In this document: in pieces, positions 18,691 through 26,836 of the stretch
How positions within the stretch are numbered: the first letter of the stretch is position 1
Layout of the letters: every line of letters begins with the position of its first letter
Assembly: GCF_900168295.1 (NCBI RefSeq)
Contig: NZ_FVZL01000003.1
Span: forward strand, 1 to 64,000
Length of the DNA: 64,000 bases
Reading direction: 5' to 3'
From: Arthrobacter sp. P2b
GTDB taxonomy: Bacteria > Actinomycetota > Actinomycetes > Actinomycetales > Micrococcaceae
Translations under genes and position numbers: made by a program
Notes under the pieces: model-generated
The model's database searches: none
What the model was told of the DNA's origin: nothing
The model's input: only the letters and a program-made list of their open reading frames with translations

Positions 18691-18852
18691 TGTGTCCACG
18701 GCCCCTGTTCGGCAATTCTGGTGAGACTTACAATTCGTCTTCCAGCATAGGCAGAATCAGCCAGCTTCTCCACGTATCCCGCCGAAGCGGGATACGAACC
18801 TCCCACGGCAGGGCACTACGAGTGGATAGTGGCTTCAGGAAGGCCTGCAACA
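18684..18852 (+). repeat. Direct repeat copy 1 (lrp promoter region)
   Basis: Imperfect copy of 20258-20424. The core (18726-18774) matches 20300-20348 at 46 of 49 bases. Similarity extends left to the lrp start codon and right to a GGATAGTGGCTT block. The copies lie in the same orientation about 1.57 kb apart and flank two genes. It probably carries the Lrp operator. Confidence 0.8.
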
Positions 18853-18885
18853 ACGGGTCGCGGTCAGGGGCGCGAGTAAGGGACG

Positions 18886-19107
18886 TTACCGCCGCTGGGC
18901 AACGTGCAGTTCAGCCGCCCGCCGGATGAAGTCGCAATCGCTGGGGGAGAGGATGCTTTCACCGTGCCGGTCCTGTTCGAACTCCGCTCCGGTGGCCTTC
19001 TTGATCTGTGCCGCGATGGTCCGGGGGAGGATCCTGCACCCCGGATTGTCCAGCAGCCACTGCCGCGTTTCTGGCTCAAGCCGGTCCCACAGCTTGTCGA
19101 TGCCCAT
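18886..19107 (-). CDS. Small conserved-looking hypothetical protein (73 aa)
   Basis: Starts ATG at 19107 (MGIDKLWDRLEPETRQWLLD). The protein is helical, charged and soluble, with one Cys in NPGCRILP and one in SPSDCDF. The longer open frame upstream shows no coding character. It lies between the duplicated lrp/E1alpha promoter copies. No function is recognised. Confidence 0.65.
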   Translation of the reverse strand: MGIDKLWDRLEPETRQWLLDNPGCRILPRTIAAQIKKATGAEFEQDRHGESILSPSDCDFIRRAAELHVAQRR

Positions 19108-19516
19108 TACAGTTACCCCACTCTTGTCATTCCCGGTGTATGAAATGCCGCCTCGCCCGCGGGACGGATGACCCAAGTCCCCAGTCCCCGCCAGCCGCAG
19201 GGAAGGCTGACCGCGAAGAGTGATCCAGAGGCGGAGGGGACCGCGCTGTCCCCTCCGCATCCGTCGCCGCACCACGAGCCCCCAAACCACGGGAAATCCC
19301 TGCCACCTGATGCGGAGCTTCCTGCCTGTAATGAACGGAAAGGAATCTTCCGGACATTGACGGATTGACGTTTTCGTCAATCGCGACCATCCGAGTGTGG
19401 CCCTCCCGTACGTGGGGGTCAAGGGCTTTTTGAAAAGAGACGAACCTTTACTCCAAGGGGCAGGCTGGCAGCACTTGTTTGCTTTGGCAACCGGGCAGAC
19501 GGGGGAGTGCCGAGGG
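19108..19516. other. Intergenic stretch with one hairpin
   Basis: About 410 bases without a supported gene. It contains a perfect 11-bp hairpin (see 19231-19258). It probably also holds the promoter of the 73-residue gene. Confidence 0.5.
19231..19258 (-). terminator. Hairpin, possible terminator of the ArsR-ANTAR gene
   Basis: GCGGAGGGGAC and GTCCCCTCCGC form a perfect 11-bp stem with a six-base loop. It lies about 260 bases beyond the stop at 19517 on the minus strand, with no T-run, so its role is uncertain. Confidence 0.45.
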
Positions 19517-20128
19517 TCAGGTTTGGCGCTGTTCCTGCCCGTTGCCAAGTTCGTCCCGGGCGGCTTGCAGCAGGGTGACGCCGCGGCTGCGGGCTGTCCG
19601 GAAAAGCTGTGCGGCTGCTTCCTCCGGGGTGCAGCGGCTCCGCGCGGCGATCGCTGTGCGGGCCTCCGCGATCACCGAGCGCGAGGCCAGCAGTGACTCC
19701 AGCATGGACAACTGTTCGTCCAGCAAGGCCGGATCCGGCAACTCCTCCGGCGCGGCGCGCAGGGCGCCGTCGGCGGATGCCGTCCGGGCCTGGAGTACGG
19801 CTTGGGCGGCGACGAGCAGGCCGGCGGCTTCCGGGTATGCCAGCCGGTAGACAAGGCGCCCGCCGGACCAGATGCGCTGAATCAGCTGCTGCCCGCGCAG
19901 CTGGGTGAGGTGCCGGGCCAGGTGTGTGGCCTTCACTCCCGTGCCCTCGCAGAGCTCCGGGATGGAGGACTCGCGGTGGGAGAGCAGCTCCAGGATCTGC
20001 GCCCGCACCGGATGGGCCACGGCCTTGAACACCTCCGCCGCGGCAGACGTCGTGGGCCCGGCGCCGCCGTCAACCGGTCCGGCCGCCGAAGCCGTGCGGC
20101 TCTCCGAGCCGGTGTCATGGCTGCTCAT
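19517..20128 (-). CDS. ArsR-type winged-helix regulator fused to a C-terminal ANTAR-like domain
   Basis: 203 residues. Residues 30-100 are an ArsR-family DNA-binding domain (VFKAVAHPVRAQILELLSHR, then ATHLARHLTQL and wing GGRLVYRL). Residues 138-195 look like an ANTAR RNA-binding domain (LLASRSVIAEARTAIAARSR, then CTPEEAAAQLFRTARSRGV). The ANTAR pattern 'sR-xI-xxA-xxxxxxR-xxxxxEA' is kept. A DNA-binding sensor joined to an RNA antiterminator domain is unusual. No ArsR metal-site cysteines are evident. The gene lies inside the segment bounded by the duplicated lrp promoter. Confidence 0.75.
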   Translation of the reverse strand: MSSHDTGSESRTASAAGPVDGGAGPTTSAAAEVFKAVAHPVRAQILELLSHRESSIPELCEGTGVKATHLARHLTQLRGQQLIQRIWSGGRLVYRLAYPEAAGLLVAAQAVLQARTASADGALRAAPEELPDPALLDEQLSMLESLLASRSVIAEARTAIAARSRCTPEEAAAQLFRTARSRGVTLLQAARDELGNGQEQRQT

Positions 20129-20257
20129 GCGCTTCGCTTCCTTGGGCTATGCACGCCATTATCCTCCGCTCTGCGGTTCACGGCCGGGAGATCAGGTCGG
20201 GGAATTCAGGCGTCAGTGGAGGCGGACGGGTTTCGCCCGCTTGAGTCCAGTATCCCC

Positions 20258-20424
20258 AGCCGCCATTTTGTCCACGGCACCGCCGGTAACCTGCGTCACA
20301 CTTACAATTCGTCTCCCAGCAGCGGCAGAATCAGCCAGCTTCTCCACGATTCCCGCAGACGCTGGATACGAAACCTTCCCCGGGTCAATACTGGGAGTAA
20401 ATAGTGGCTTTCGAAGGATGGACC
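20258..20424 (+). repeat. Direct repeat copy 2 (E1alpha promoter, with lrp 5' vestige)
   Basis: Pairs with 18684-18852. Read on the minus strand, its left end still encodes VDKMAAGDTG, similar to the lrp N-terminus (MDTMAARDAG). The right end contains the ribosome-binding site GAAGGA of the E1alpha gene. It includes an imperfect dyad AGAA-N9-TTCT that could bind Lrp. Confidence 0.8.
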
Positions 20425-20425
20425 A

Positions 20426-21661
20426 ATGACGATCTCCGCAGACCACACCGCACCGGACACTGCCAACGCGCACCAGGCCGGCAACGCGCCAACAGAGGAC
20501 GCCCTCACCGAGGCCGTCAAAAAGTTCGGGATCACGGTGGAGGACTATATGCTCCCGGCCCGGCACCAGATCCAGATGGTGGACCCGGACGGCCGGCTCA
20601 AGCCCGAAGGTGAGCAGGGCACCGAACCCGGCCACGAGTACCCTGTGCCCGGCGATGCTGAACTGCTGGCAGCATACGAGCAGCTCGTCGTCGGACGCCG
20701 CGTCAACGACCAGAACTCGGCGCTGGTCCGGCAGGGCCGCATGGCTGTATACCCGTCCAGCCACGGCCAGGAGGCCTGCCAGGTGGCTGCCGCCCTGTGC
20801 CTGTCCGGCGGCGACTGGATGTTCCCCACCTACCGCGACGCCGTCGCGGTGATGGCGCGCGGCGTGGACCCCGTCCAGGTGATGACCATCTTCCGCGGCG
20901 ACTGGCACGGCGGCTTCAACCCCCTCGAGCACAAGGTGGGCATCCAGTGCACGCCGCTGACCACCCAGCTGCTCCACGCCGTCGGCGTTGCCCACGCGGC
21001 CAAGCTCCGCGGCGAGGACACTGTGGTGCTGGCCATGTGCGGCGACGGCGCCACCAGCGAAGGCGACTTCCACGAAGCTCTGAACTTCGCCGCCGTCTTC
21101 CACCTGCCGGTGATCTTCTTCGTCCAAAACAACAAGTACGCCATCTCGGTGCCGCTGGCACACCAGTCCGTGGCGCCGTCGCTCGCGCACAAGGCCGTGG
21201 GCTACGGCATGGCCGGCGAACGCGTGGACGGCAACGACGTCGTCGCGCTCCTCGCCGTCCTGGACCGGGCAGTGAAACTGGCCAGGGAAGGCTCCGGCCC
21301 CCTGCTGGTGGAGGCGCACACCTACCGGATGCAGGCCCACACCAACGCCGACGACGACACGCGCTACCGGGAGAGCGCTGAAGTTGCCGAGTGGCGGGCC
21401 AAGGACCCCGTGAACCGGATGCGGACCTACCTTACCGACCGCGGTCTGCTGGACGACGACGGCGAGCGACGGATCCGCGACAAGGCGGAGGCAATTGCCA
21501 CGCAGCTGCGTGACGGCCTCAGCGAGGACGTGCCGGTGGACCCGCAGGAGCTCTTCCGCCACGTCTTCGCCAAAACCACGCCCCAGCTGAAGGAACAGTC
21601 CGCCCTGCTCGCCGACGAACTCGCCCGCGACGCAGCATCTACCGAGGAGACCGCCAAGTGA
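20426..21661 (+). CDS. pdhA: 2-oxoacid (branched-chain or pyruvate) dehydrogenase E1 component, alpha subunit
   Basis: 411 residues. This is the thiamine-diphosphate subunit of the E1 decarboxylase. The TPP motif is GDGATSEGDFHEALNFAA near 210-227, ending FFVQNN. PSSHGQEACQVAAAL and MARGVDPVQ are typical of E1alpha. The start ATG has GAAGGA upstream. It is the first gene of a three-gene operon (E1alpha, E1beta, E2) without its own E3. The Lrp/AsnC gene nearby and the lack of E3 favour a branched-chain keto acid dehydrogenase like mycobacterial BkdABC. Databases often label this family pyruvate dehydrogenase, so the substrate is unresolved. Confidence 0.92.
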   Translation: MTISADHTAPDTANAHQAGNAPTEDALTEAVKKFGITVEDYMLPARHQIQMVDPDGRLKPEGEQGTEPGHEYPVPGDAELLAAYEQLVVGRRVNDQNSALVRQGRMAVYPSSHGQEACQVAAALCLSGGDWMFPTYRDAVAVMARGVDPVQVMTIFRGDWHGGFNPLEHKVGIQCTPLTTQLLHAVGVAHAAKLRGEDTVVLAMCGDGATSEGDFHEALNFAAVFHLPVIFFVQNNKYAISVPLAHQSVAPSLAHKAVGYGMAGERVDGNDVVALLAVLDRAVKLAREGSGPLLVEAHTYRMQAHTNADDDTRYRESAEVAEWRAKDPVNRMRTYLTDRGLLDDDGERRIRDKAEAIATQLRDGLSEDVPVDPQELFRHVFAKTTPQLKEQSALLADELARDAASTEETAK

Positions 21662-22770
21662 GCCCCACCATCACCACCTCGTCCGAGGCCAACGGCAACG
21701 TTTCCGCTGCAACTGCCCGTGCCGCCGCCTCGGCCGCCGCTTCGGCGGAAGCCGCCGGGCCGCAGCTGGTCACTCTTGCCAAGGCTCTCAACACGGCCCT
21801 GGCCGACGCCATGCACGCCGACCCGTCCGTCCTGGTGTTCGGCGAGGACGTCGGCATGCTGGGCGGGGTCTTCCGGATCACCGACGGGCTCACCGCCACG
21901 TTCGGCGAGCAGCGCTGCTTTGATACCCCGCTGGCCGAGTCGGGGATTGTGGGCATGGCCGTGGGCATGGCGATCAACGGGATGCGCCCGGTGATCGAGA
22001 TGCAGTTCGATGCGTTCGCGTACCCGGCGTTCGAGCAGATCGTCAGCCACGTGGCCAAGATGCACAACCGGACGAAGGGGGCGGTGAAGCTGCCGCTGGT
22101 GATCCGCGTGCCGTACGGCGGCGGCATCGGGGGAGTGGAGCACCACTGCGACTCCTCCGAGTCCTACTACGCCCACACCGCCGGGCTGAAGGTGTTCACC
22201 CCGGCCACCGTGGCGGACGGGTACCGGATGCTCCGCGAGGCGATCGACTCGGACGACCCCGTGATGTTCATGGAGCCCAAGAAGCTTTACTGGTCCAAGG
22301 ATCTGGTGGACCTGGCCGAGCTGCGGTCCTCTTACTCTTCTGCTGCTTCGGCGGGGCAGTCCTCGGAGGGGCGTGCCGCCGTCGCGCGTTCCGGCACTGA
22401 CGCCACACTGATCGCGTACGGGCCGTCCGTCCCCACGGCGCTCGCCGCCGCCGAGGCCGCCGCGCTGGAAGGGCGCTCGCTGGAGGTCATCGACGTGCGC
22501 ACGATTGTGCCGTTCGACGACGTTACGGTCTGCGAGTCGGTCCGGAAGACCGGCCGGGCCGTGGTGATCGCGGAAGCGCACGGCTTCGCCTCCGTGTCCT
22601 CTGAGATTGTGGCCCGGGTGCAGGAGCGCTGCTTCCACTACCTGGCGGCCCCGATCCGCCGCGTGACCGGGTTCGACATCCCGTATCCGGCGCCGAAGCT
22701 TGAGAAGTATTACCTGCCCGGCGTGGACCGCATCCTCGACGCCGTTGACGACCTGCAGTGGGAGAACTGA
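21658..22770 (+). CDS. 2-oxoacid dehydrogenase E1 component, beta subunit
   Basis: 370 residues. GTG start overlaps the E1alpha stop by four bases (GTGA), implying coupling. An alanine-rich N-terminal tail of about 35 residues precedes the family core. Core features are LVFGEDVGMLGGVFRIT, FDTPLAESGIVGMAVGMA and EMQFDAFAYPAFEQIVSH. A C-terminal transketolase domain ends YYLPGVDRILDAV. It pairs with E1alpha to form the heterotetramer. A short low-complexity insertion (SSYSSAASAGQSSEGRAA) near residue 225 is unusual. Confidence 0.93.
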   Translation: MSPTITTSSEANGNVSAATARAAASAAASAEAAGPQLVTLAKALNTALADAMHADPSVLVFGEDVGMLGGVFRITDGLTATFGEQRCFDTPLAESGIVGMAVGMAINGMRPVIEMQFDAFAYPAFEQIVSHVAKMHNRTKGAVKLPLVIRVPYGGGIGGVEHHCDSSESYYAHTAGLKVFTPATVADGYRMLREAIDSDDPVMFMEPKKLYWSKDLVDLAELRSSYSSAASAGQSSEGRAAVARSGTDATLIAYGPSVPTALAAAEAAALEGRSLEVIDVRTIVPFDDVTVCESVRKTGRAVVIAEAHGFASVSSEIVARVQERCFHYLAAPIRRVTGFDIPYPAPKLEKYYLPGVDRILDAVDDLQWEN

Positions 22771-22772
22771 CC

Positions 22773-24251
22773 ATGAGTGAAGCACGCGTGTTTTTGTTGC
22801 CGGACCTGGGTGAGGGGCTCACCGAAGCGGAGCTGGTGTCCTGGCATGTTTCTGTTGGTGACACTATTTCCGTGGACCAGCCGATTGCCGAGGTGGAGAC
22901 GGCCAAGTCCACGGTTGAGGTGCCCTCTCCTTACGCCGGGATTGTGGCTGAGCTGCACGGGCAGCCGGGGGAGACGCTGGACGTGGGGAAGCCGCTGATC
23001 TCGGTGACGCCTGTCTCGGTGGGTGAGCCTGCCCAGCCGGTGGTTGAGCCCGTCGAAACCGAGCTGGGCGACCCGGTGGTTGAGCATGTCGAAACCCAGC
23101 CTGTCGAAACCAAAGAGGCCGAGACCTATCGTGAAGAGGAGAAAGCGGGATCGGGAAATGTCCTGATCGGGTATGGAACTCCTGGCGGCCACGGCGTTGC
23201 CCGTCGTACCCGGGCGCCCAAGTCATCAGTTGCGGTGGTTGAGCCTGTCGAAACTAAGCCTGCCGAGGACGAACTCTCCCTCCTGCGCACCAGGGTCCCC
23301 GGCAAGTTGGGCGCGGTGATTTCCCCGCTGGTCCGGCGGATGGCCCGGGAGCACGGCGTCGACCTAGGTGAAATCCCGGGCTCCGGCGACGGCGGCCTCA
23401 TCATGCGAAAGGACGTCGAAGCGACGATCCACCCGGCGGTGGTTGAGCCTGTCGAAACCAAGCCTGCCGAAACCAAGGAAGCGCCGGTGGTTGAGCCCGT
23501 CGAAACCAAGCCTGTCGAAACCCAGGGAACCGACGCCCGCACCGGCCTCGCCGTCTCCTCCCGCACGCCGGTTCGAGGAGTACGGAAAGCCGTCGCAGCG
23601 AACATGTCCCGCAGCCGCTCGGAAATCCCCGAGGCAACTGTGTGGGTAGACGTCGACGCGAGTGGCCTCGTTGAGCTTCGCAAGGAACTCAAAGCTGGCG
23701 GCTCCGAAGTCCCCGGCCTGCTCGCGTTCATCGCCCGCTTTGTCACCGCGGGGCTGAAGAAGTACCCGGAGCTGAACACGCGCATCGAGACTGCGCAGGA
23801 CGGGTCGCAGGAGATCGTCGCGTTCGACGGGATCAACCTCGGCATCGCCGCACAGACCGACCGGGGACTCGTGGTGCCGTCAGTCGGCAGCGCTGAAAAG
23901 CTGAGTGCTCGCGAGCTGGACGTAGAGATCCGCCGGCTCACCGACGTCGCACGCCAAGGCAAAGCAACCCCAACTGAACTTGGCAGCGGAACCTTCACAC
24001 TGAATAACTACGGGGTGTTCGGCGTGGACGGATCGGCGGCGATCATCAACCACCCCGAGGTGGCCATCCTGGGCGTCGGCCGGATCATTGACAAGCCGTG
24101 GGTAGTGAACGGCGAGTTGGCGGTCCGCAAGGTCACCGAGCTCACGCTGACCTTCGACCACCGCGTCTGCGACGGCGGAACGGCAGCCGGCTTCCTCCGA
24201 TTCGTGGCGGACGCGATAGAAAATCCCCGGAAGCTGTTGGTTGAACTGTAA
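22773..24251 (+). CDS. 2-oxoacid dehydrogenase E2, dihydrolipoamide acyltransferase, repeat-expanded linker
   Basis: 492 residues. Lipoyl domain at 1-78 with the lipoylated Lys45 in VETAKSTVEVPS. Peripheral subunit-binding domain at about 180-220 (SPLVRRMAREHGVDLGEIPG). Catalytic domain from about 250, with DHRVCDGG holding the active-site His and Asp. The linkers carry VVEPVETKP-like repeats, each encoded by a 22-23 base DNA repeat that also occurs between genes at 45.9 kb. The ATG at 22773 is two bases after the E1beta stop. The product transfers acyl groups to CoA; E3 must come from elsewhere. Confidence 0.93.
   Translation: MSEARVFLLPDLGEGLTEAELVSWHVSVGDTISVDQPIAEVETAKSTVEVPSPYAGIVAELHGQPGETLDVGKPLISVTPVSVGEPAQPVVEPVETELGDPVVEHVETQPVETKEAETYREEEKAGSGNVLIGYGTPGGHGVARRTRAPKSSVAVVEPVETKPAEDELSLLRTRVPGKLGAVISPLVRRMAREHGVDLGEIPGSGDGGLIMRKDVEATIHPAVVEPVETKPAETKEAPVVEPVETKPVETQGTDARTGLAVSSRTPVRGVRKAVAANMSRSRSEIPEATVWVDVDASGLVELRKELKAGGSEVPGLLAFIARFVTAGLKKYPELNTRIETAQDGSQEIVAFDGINLGIAAQTDRGLVVPSVGSAEKLSARELDVEIRRLTDVARQGKATPTELGSGTFTLNNYGVFGVDGSAAIINHPEVAILGVGRIIDKPWVVNGELAVRKVTELTLTFDHRVCDGGTAAGFLRFVADAIENPRKLLVEL
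23038..23522 (+). repeat. Dispersed repeat family inside the E2 gene (five full, two partial copies)
   Basis: Full copies of CGGTGGTTGAGCCTGTCGAAAC lie at 23038-23060, 23074-23096, 23233-23254, 23437-23459 and 23485-23507. Partial copies (CCTGTCGAAACC) follow at 23097-23112 and 23508-23522. All are in one frame, giving VVEPVETKP. The reverse complement is found intergenically at 45907-45977. Confidence 0.9.
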
Positions 24252-24642
24252 CTGCAGAAGTCAGAGGGGCACTTAAACGGCCTTACTGGCTCCTAGGTAC
24301 TGGCAGGTGGTACCCGGATCTGAGGACAGGCGGAGAACAGGTACCGTCTACTCGTGCGCGGGGTTGAGCAGCGTTGTTGACTGGTGGAAGCCAGCGAGGA
24401 GAGGTCTCCCTAAGCCAAGAGGTCTCAAACCCAACCCTCACCGGTCACCAGTGCTGGCGGGTCTTAGGTTTGGTGGCCCTCTCCGGGAGACCCGCCAGCG
24501 CTAAGTTCGGCGCCCATTCATTGAGGACGTCTTACATCGTCGAGGGTGTTCGAGAGGTAACTTTCCCGGCTGGTCTGCTTGGTATCAATCCACGAATTGA
24601 CTGTAGTGGCCCAAACGCCTTGTTCTGCCGCCCCTGATTGAC
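24252..24642. other. Intergenic stretch with a long hairpin
   Basis: About 390 bases between the E2 stop and the convergent two-component operon. Apart from the hairpin at 24450-24502 no feature is supported. Confidence 0.45.
24450..24502. terminator. Long-stem hairpin between convergent operons
   Basis: AGTGCTGGCGGGTCT pairs with AGACCCGCCAGCGCT with one weak pair, separated by a 23-base loop. It lies between the E2 gene and the convergent sensor operon. No T-run is present. Confidence 0.5.
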
Positions 24643-25638
24643 TTAGGGCTCGGGGGACCGGTCTGTGAACTCCACGAAGGTGGCCTCGTCCGGGTTATCG
24701 GGGGCGGCATAGATAGTGACGGCCAGGTCTCCGCCTTGCGGTCTGGCACGGGCGGTTACGGTGCCGGTGCGAGCTTGGTTGAGGATGCTGACGACGTGTT
24801 CAGTCACGGCGGCCAGCATTCGTGGCGTGAGGTTCTGACGCCGGTCATCGAGGAGCTGAACTGTGACTCCGCGTTGGCGGGCGCTTCGGGCGGCTTCAAC
24901 CACTTTTGCCGTCGCCAGGACGCGCCCGCGGATTTCATCACGGAACTGCGCCTCCGCGAGTTGAAACTCCAGCCGGTCCCTTTCCGTGATGGCGTGGTGC
25001 GGGTTGGCAATTTGGCCCAGGGCCGGACCGGCGACCTGGCGGACATGCTCCAGCCAATTTGTCCGTGCCACGTGCAGTGCCTGTTCGGCCGCGAACCAGT
25101 CAGCGGCAGCCTCGGCGTCGGCCCGGTACTGGCCTACCTTGCGGTCATTGGTGCGCAGGAGATGCCCGATCCCCGTGCTGACGGTTACCCATCCGACAGT
25201 GGCGATGTTCAGCATCAGGCCGCCAACGAGTCCCAGCGTGGTTTGCGATGCCCAGAATGTGTTCAGGATGACGGAGAGCAGCACGCCGATCCATGACAGC
25301 AGTACTTGTCCACGAATATTGACGGCCACCAACAGGGTGTACGTCGCGGCGAGGTGCCATGAAGCGTACCCGGGCCACCTGTCCGTGGGCAGGACGCTGG
25401 TGACCAACAGGGTCAGCGCGGTGACTGCCATGAGCACGAAGACGGTTGAACGCAGGGGCAGCCGTCCCGAAGAGGGCCTGAGGACGACGGCGACGGCGGT
25501 GAGATAGACGGCCATGGCCAACAGCACGGGCCACGCCGAGGAGACCATGTCTAAGGAAAGCAGTCCGAGGGCGATGTGTACGGCGACGAACGCTGCACAT
25601 AGGGCGGCCATTACTTTGGTGGAAATGGCACGGATCAT
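24643..25638 (-). CDS. Membrane protein with degenerate histidine-kinase-like C-terminus
   Basis: 331 residues from ATG at 25638, overlapping the upstream kinase stop by ATGA. Five to six hydrophobic segments fill residues 1-165. A coiled cytoplasmic stretch follows (AEAAADWFAAEQALHVARTN). The last 80 residues (LLDDRRQNLTPRMLAAVTEH then GTVTARARPQGGDLAVTIYA) look like the frame of a GHKL ATPase. The N-box Asn and the DxGxG box are missing, so it should not bind ATP normally. It probably modulates the adjacent active kinase (inference). Confidence 0.7.
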   Translation of the reverse strand: MIRAISTKVMAALCAAFVAVHIALGLLSLDMVSSAWPVLLAMAVYLTAVAVVLRPSSGRLPLRSTVFVLMAVTALTLLVTSVLPTDRWPGYASWHLAATYTLLVAVNIRGQVLLSWIGVLLSVILNTFWASQTTLGLVGGLMLNIATVGWVTVSTGIGHLLRTNDRKVGQYRADAEAAADWFAAEQALHVARTNWLEHVRQVAGPALGQIANPHHAITERDRLEFQLAEAQFRDEIRGRVLATAKVVEAARSARQRGVTVQLLDDRRQNLTPRMLAAVTEHVVSILNQARTGTVTARARPQGGDLAVTIYAAPDNPDEATFVEFTDRSPEP

Positions 25639-26831
25639 GGTTCCACTCCTTCCCAGGCGAGGCGCACCTCGGTACCGGCGCTGGGAGCGGTGATGATCTT
25701 CGCTGAGCCGCCGGCGGCTTCCATTCGCCCGACAATGGAGACCTTTAGCCCGAGGCGTCGATCTGAGACCGTGCCCGGGTTGAAACCGGAACCACTGTCT
25801 TTGATGGCAACCCGCAGTTTCGCGCGCCCATCCGTGCGGTGTCCGGTGATGCTGACGTCGCATCGGTCGGCACCGGAATGCCGCACTGCGTTCTGAACTG
25901 CTTCCGTTGTTGCCTCGAAGACAGCCCTGACGACGTCGGCGGGCAGCAGCAGGTGCTCCGCAGACTCACAGGTGACGTTCACAAGTGGTCCTGACGTACC
26001 CGGCCCAACCGTAAAACGGATGCGGGCAGCAACCTCGGCAACCGCGGCAGGGGCGGATTCCGGAGCTTCTGTCGCTTGCCGGTCCAGCCGATCCAGCGCG
26101 CTTTGCGCCAGTTTGGCGCTGGCCAGTCGTTCCTCGGGGGAGCCGGCGTGGGCGGCCGTCAGGAGGGCCGTCATCACGCTGTCATGCAGCAGCCCGTCAA
26201 GGCGCAGCCGCTCGTTGCTCAGGGCAGTTGCCGAGGCGGCTCCCGCGTATTGCTCGATAGCCTGGTCTGCGGCTGTATCCGCCCGCTGCGCCGCCCGCCT
26301 GAGTATTCCGATCGTGACGCAGATGATGAGCCCCAAGACGGTTGCGAATGTAGCGTCCTGGACCGCAATCAGCCACCCACCGGATCCGCCCTGGGGCGTT
26401 GTCCTTACTACACCGAACACGCCTCCAATGATCACCGTGTAAAGGCACCCTTTGCGGGCCCCAAAGCTGTAGGCAGACCACGCCGCGCCGACGTTGATCA
26501 TCGACCAGAGCCAGGGCGTCCCGAAGTTTTCCGGCACAGACGTTGGCACGGCGAAGGGCCACAACGCGAGGCCAGCGATGACCAGCACTGCGAGGGTGCC
26601 CGCTAGAAGGGACAGCCCGTGGCCCCGAACGGAGGCCACAGTGAAAACCACCACCAGTGCAAGGAACAGCCAAAGGAACACAGCATTCCACCACGTGGCA
26701 GCGTACGGGGTTTGGCTGGTCACGGAACCTGCAGCCTGCAGCAGCAGCAGAAGTGCGAACGCTGCTATGCCACGGGCCATCAATCGGTGGGTGTCTCTCG
26801 CCGAAATACCAGTCTGGGAGGCTGCGGGCAT
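25635..26831 (-). CDS. Sensor histidine kinase (NarL-type, HisKA_3/HPK7)
   Basis: 398 residues. Several helices in residues 15-190 form a membrane sensor region. The phosphoacceptor box is RLDGLLHDSVMTALL near 208-222. The ATPase domain has an N-box EAVQNAVRHSGAD, G1 DSGSGFNP and G2 RRLGLKVSIVGRM. The response regulator stop is five bases upstream, and the next gene overlaps by four bases, so all three form one operon. A start 17 codons downstream (ATG) is possible. The stimulus is unknown. Confidence 0.88.
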   Translation of the reverse strand: MPAASQTGISARDTHRLMARGIAAFALLLLLQAAGSVTSQTPYAATWWNAVFLWLFLALVVVFTVASVRGHGLSLLAGTLAVLVIAGLALWPFAVPTSVPENFGTPWLWSMINVGAAWSAYSFGARKGCLYTVIIGGVFGVVRTTPQGGSGGWLIAVQDATFATVLGLIICVTIGILRRAAQRADTAADQAIEQYAGAASATALSNERLRLDGLLHDSVMTALLTAAHAGSPEERLASAKLAQSALDRLDRQATEAPESAPAAVAEVAARIRFTVGPGTSGPLVNVTCESAEHLLLPADVVRAVFEATTEAVQNAVRHSGADRCDVSITGHRTDGRAKLRVAIKDSGSGFNPGTVSDRRLGLKVSIVGRMEAAGGSAKIITAPSAGTEVRLAWEGVEP

Positions 26832-26836
26832 CAGAC

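Noticed and set aside
18886..19548. Long form (220 codons) of the 73-residue hypothetical protein
   Set aside because: The first 147 codons show no coding character; the ATG at 19107 begins the plausible protein.
20213..21562. 449-codon open frame on the minus strand across the E1alpha gene
   Set aside because: It is the mirror of a high-GC coding gene and has no family motif. Only its last codons are informative, as the lrp vestige in the duplicated promoter.
21427..22785. 452-codon minus-strand open frame across the E1beta gene
   Set aside because: Shadow of E1beta; composition is typical of antisense frames in high-GC DNA (His, Arg and Gly rich).
24307..24504. Short plus-strand ORF after the E2 gene
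   Set aside because: It overlaps the hairpin at 24450-24502 and has no motif or ribosome site.
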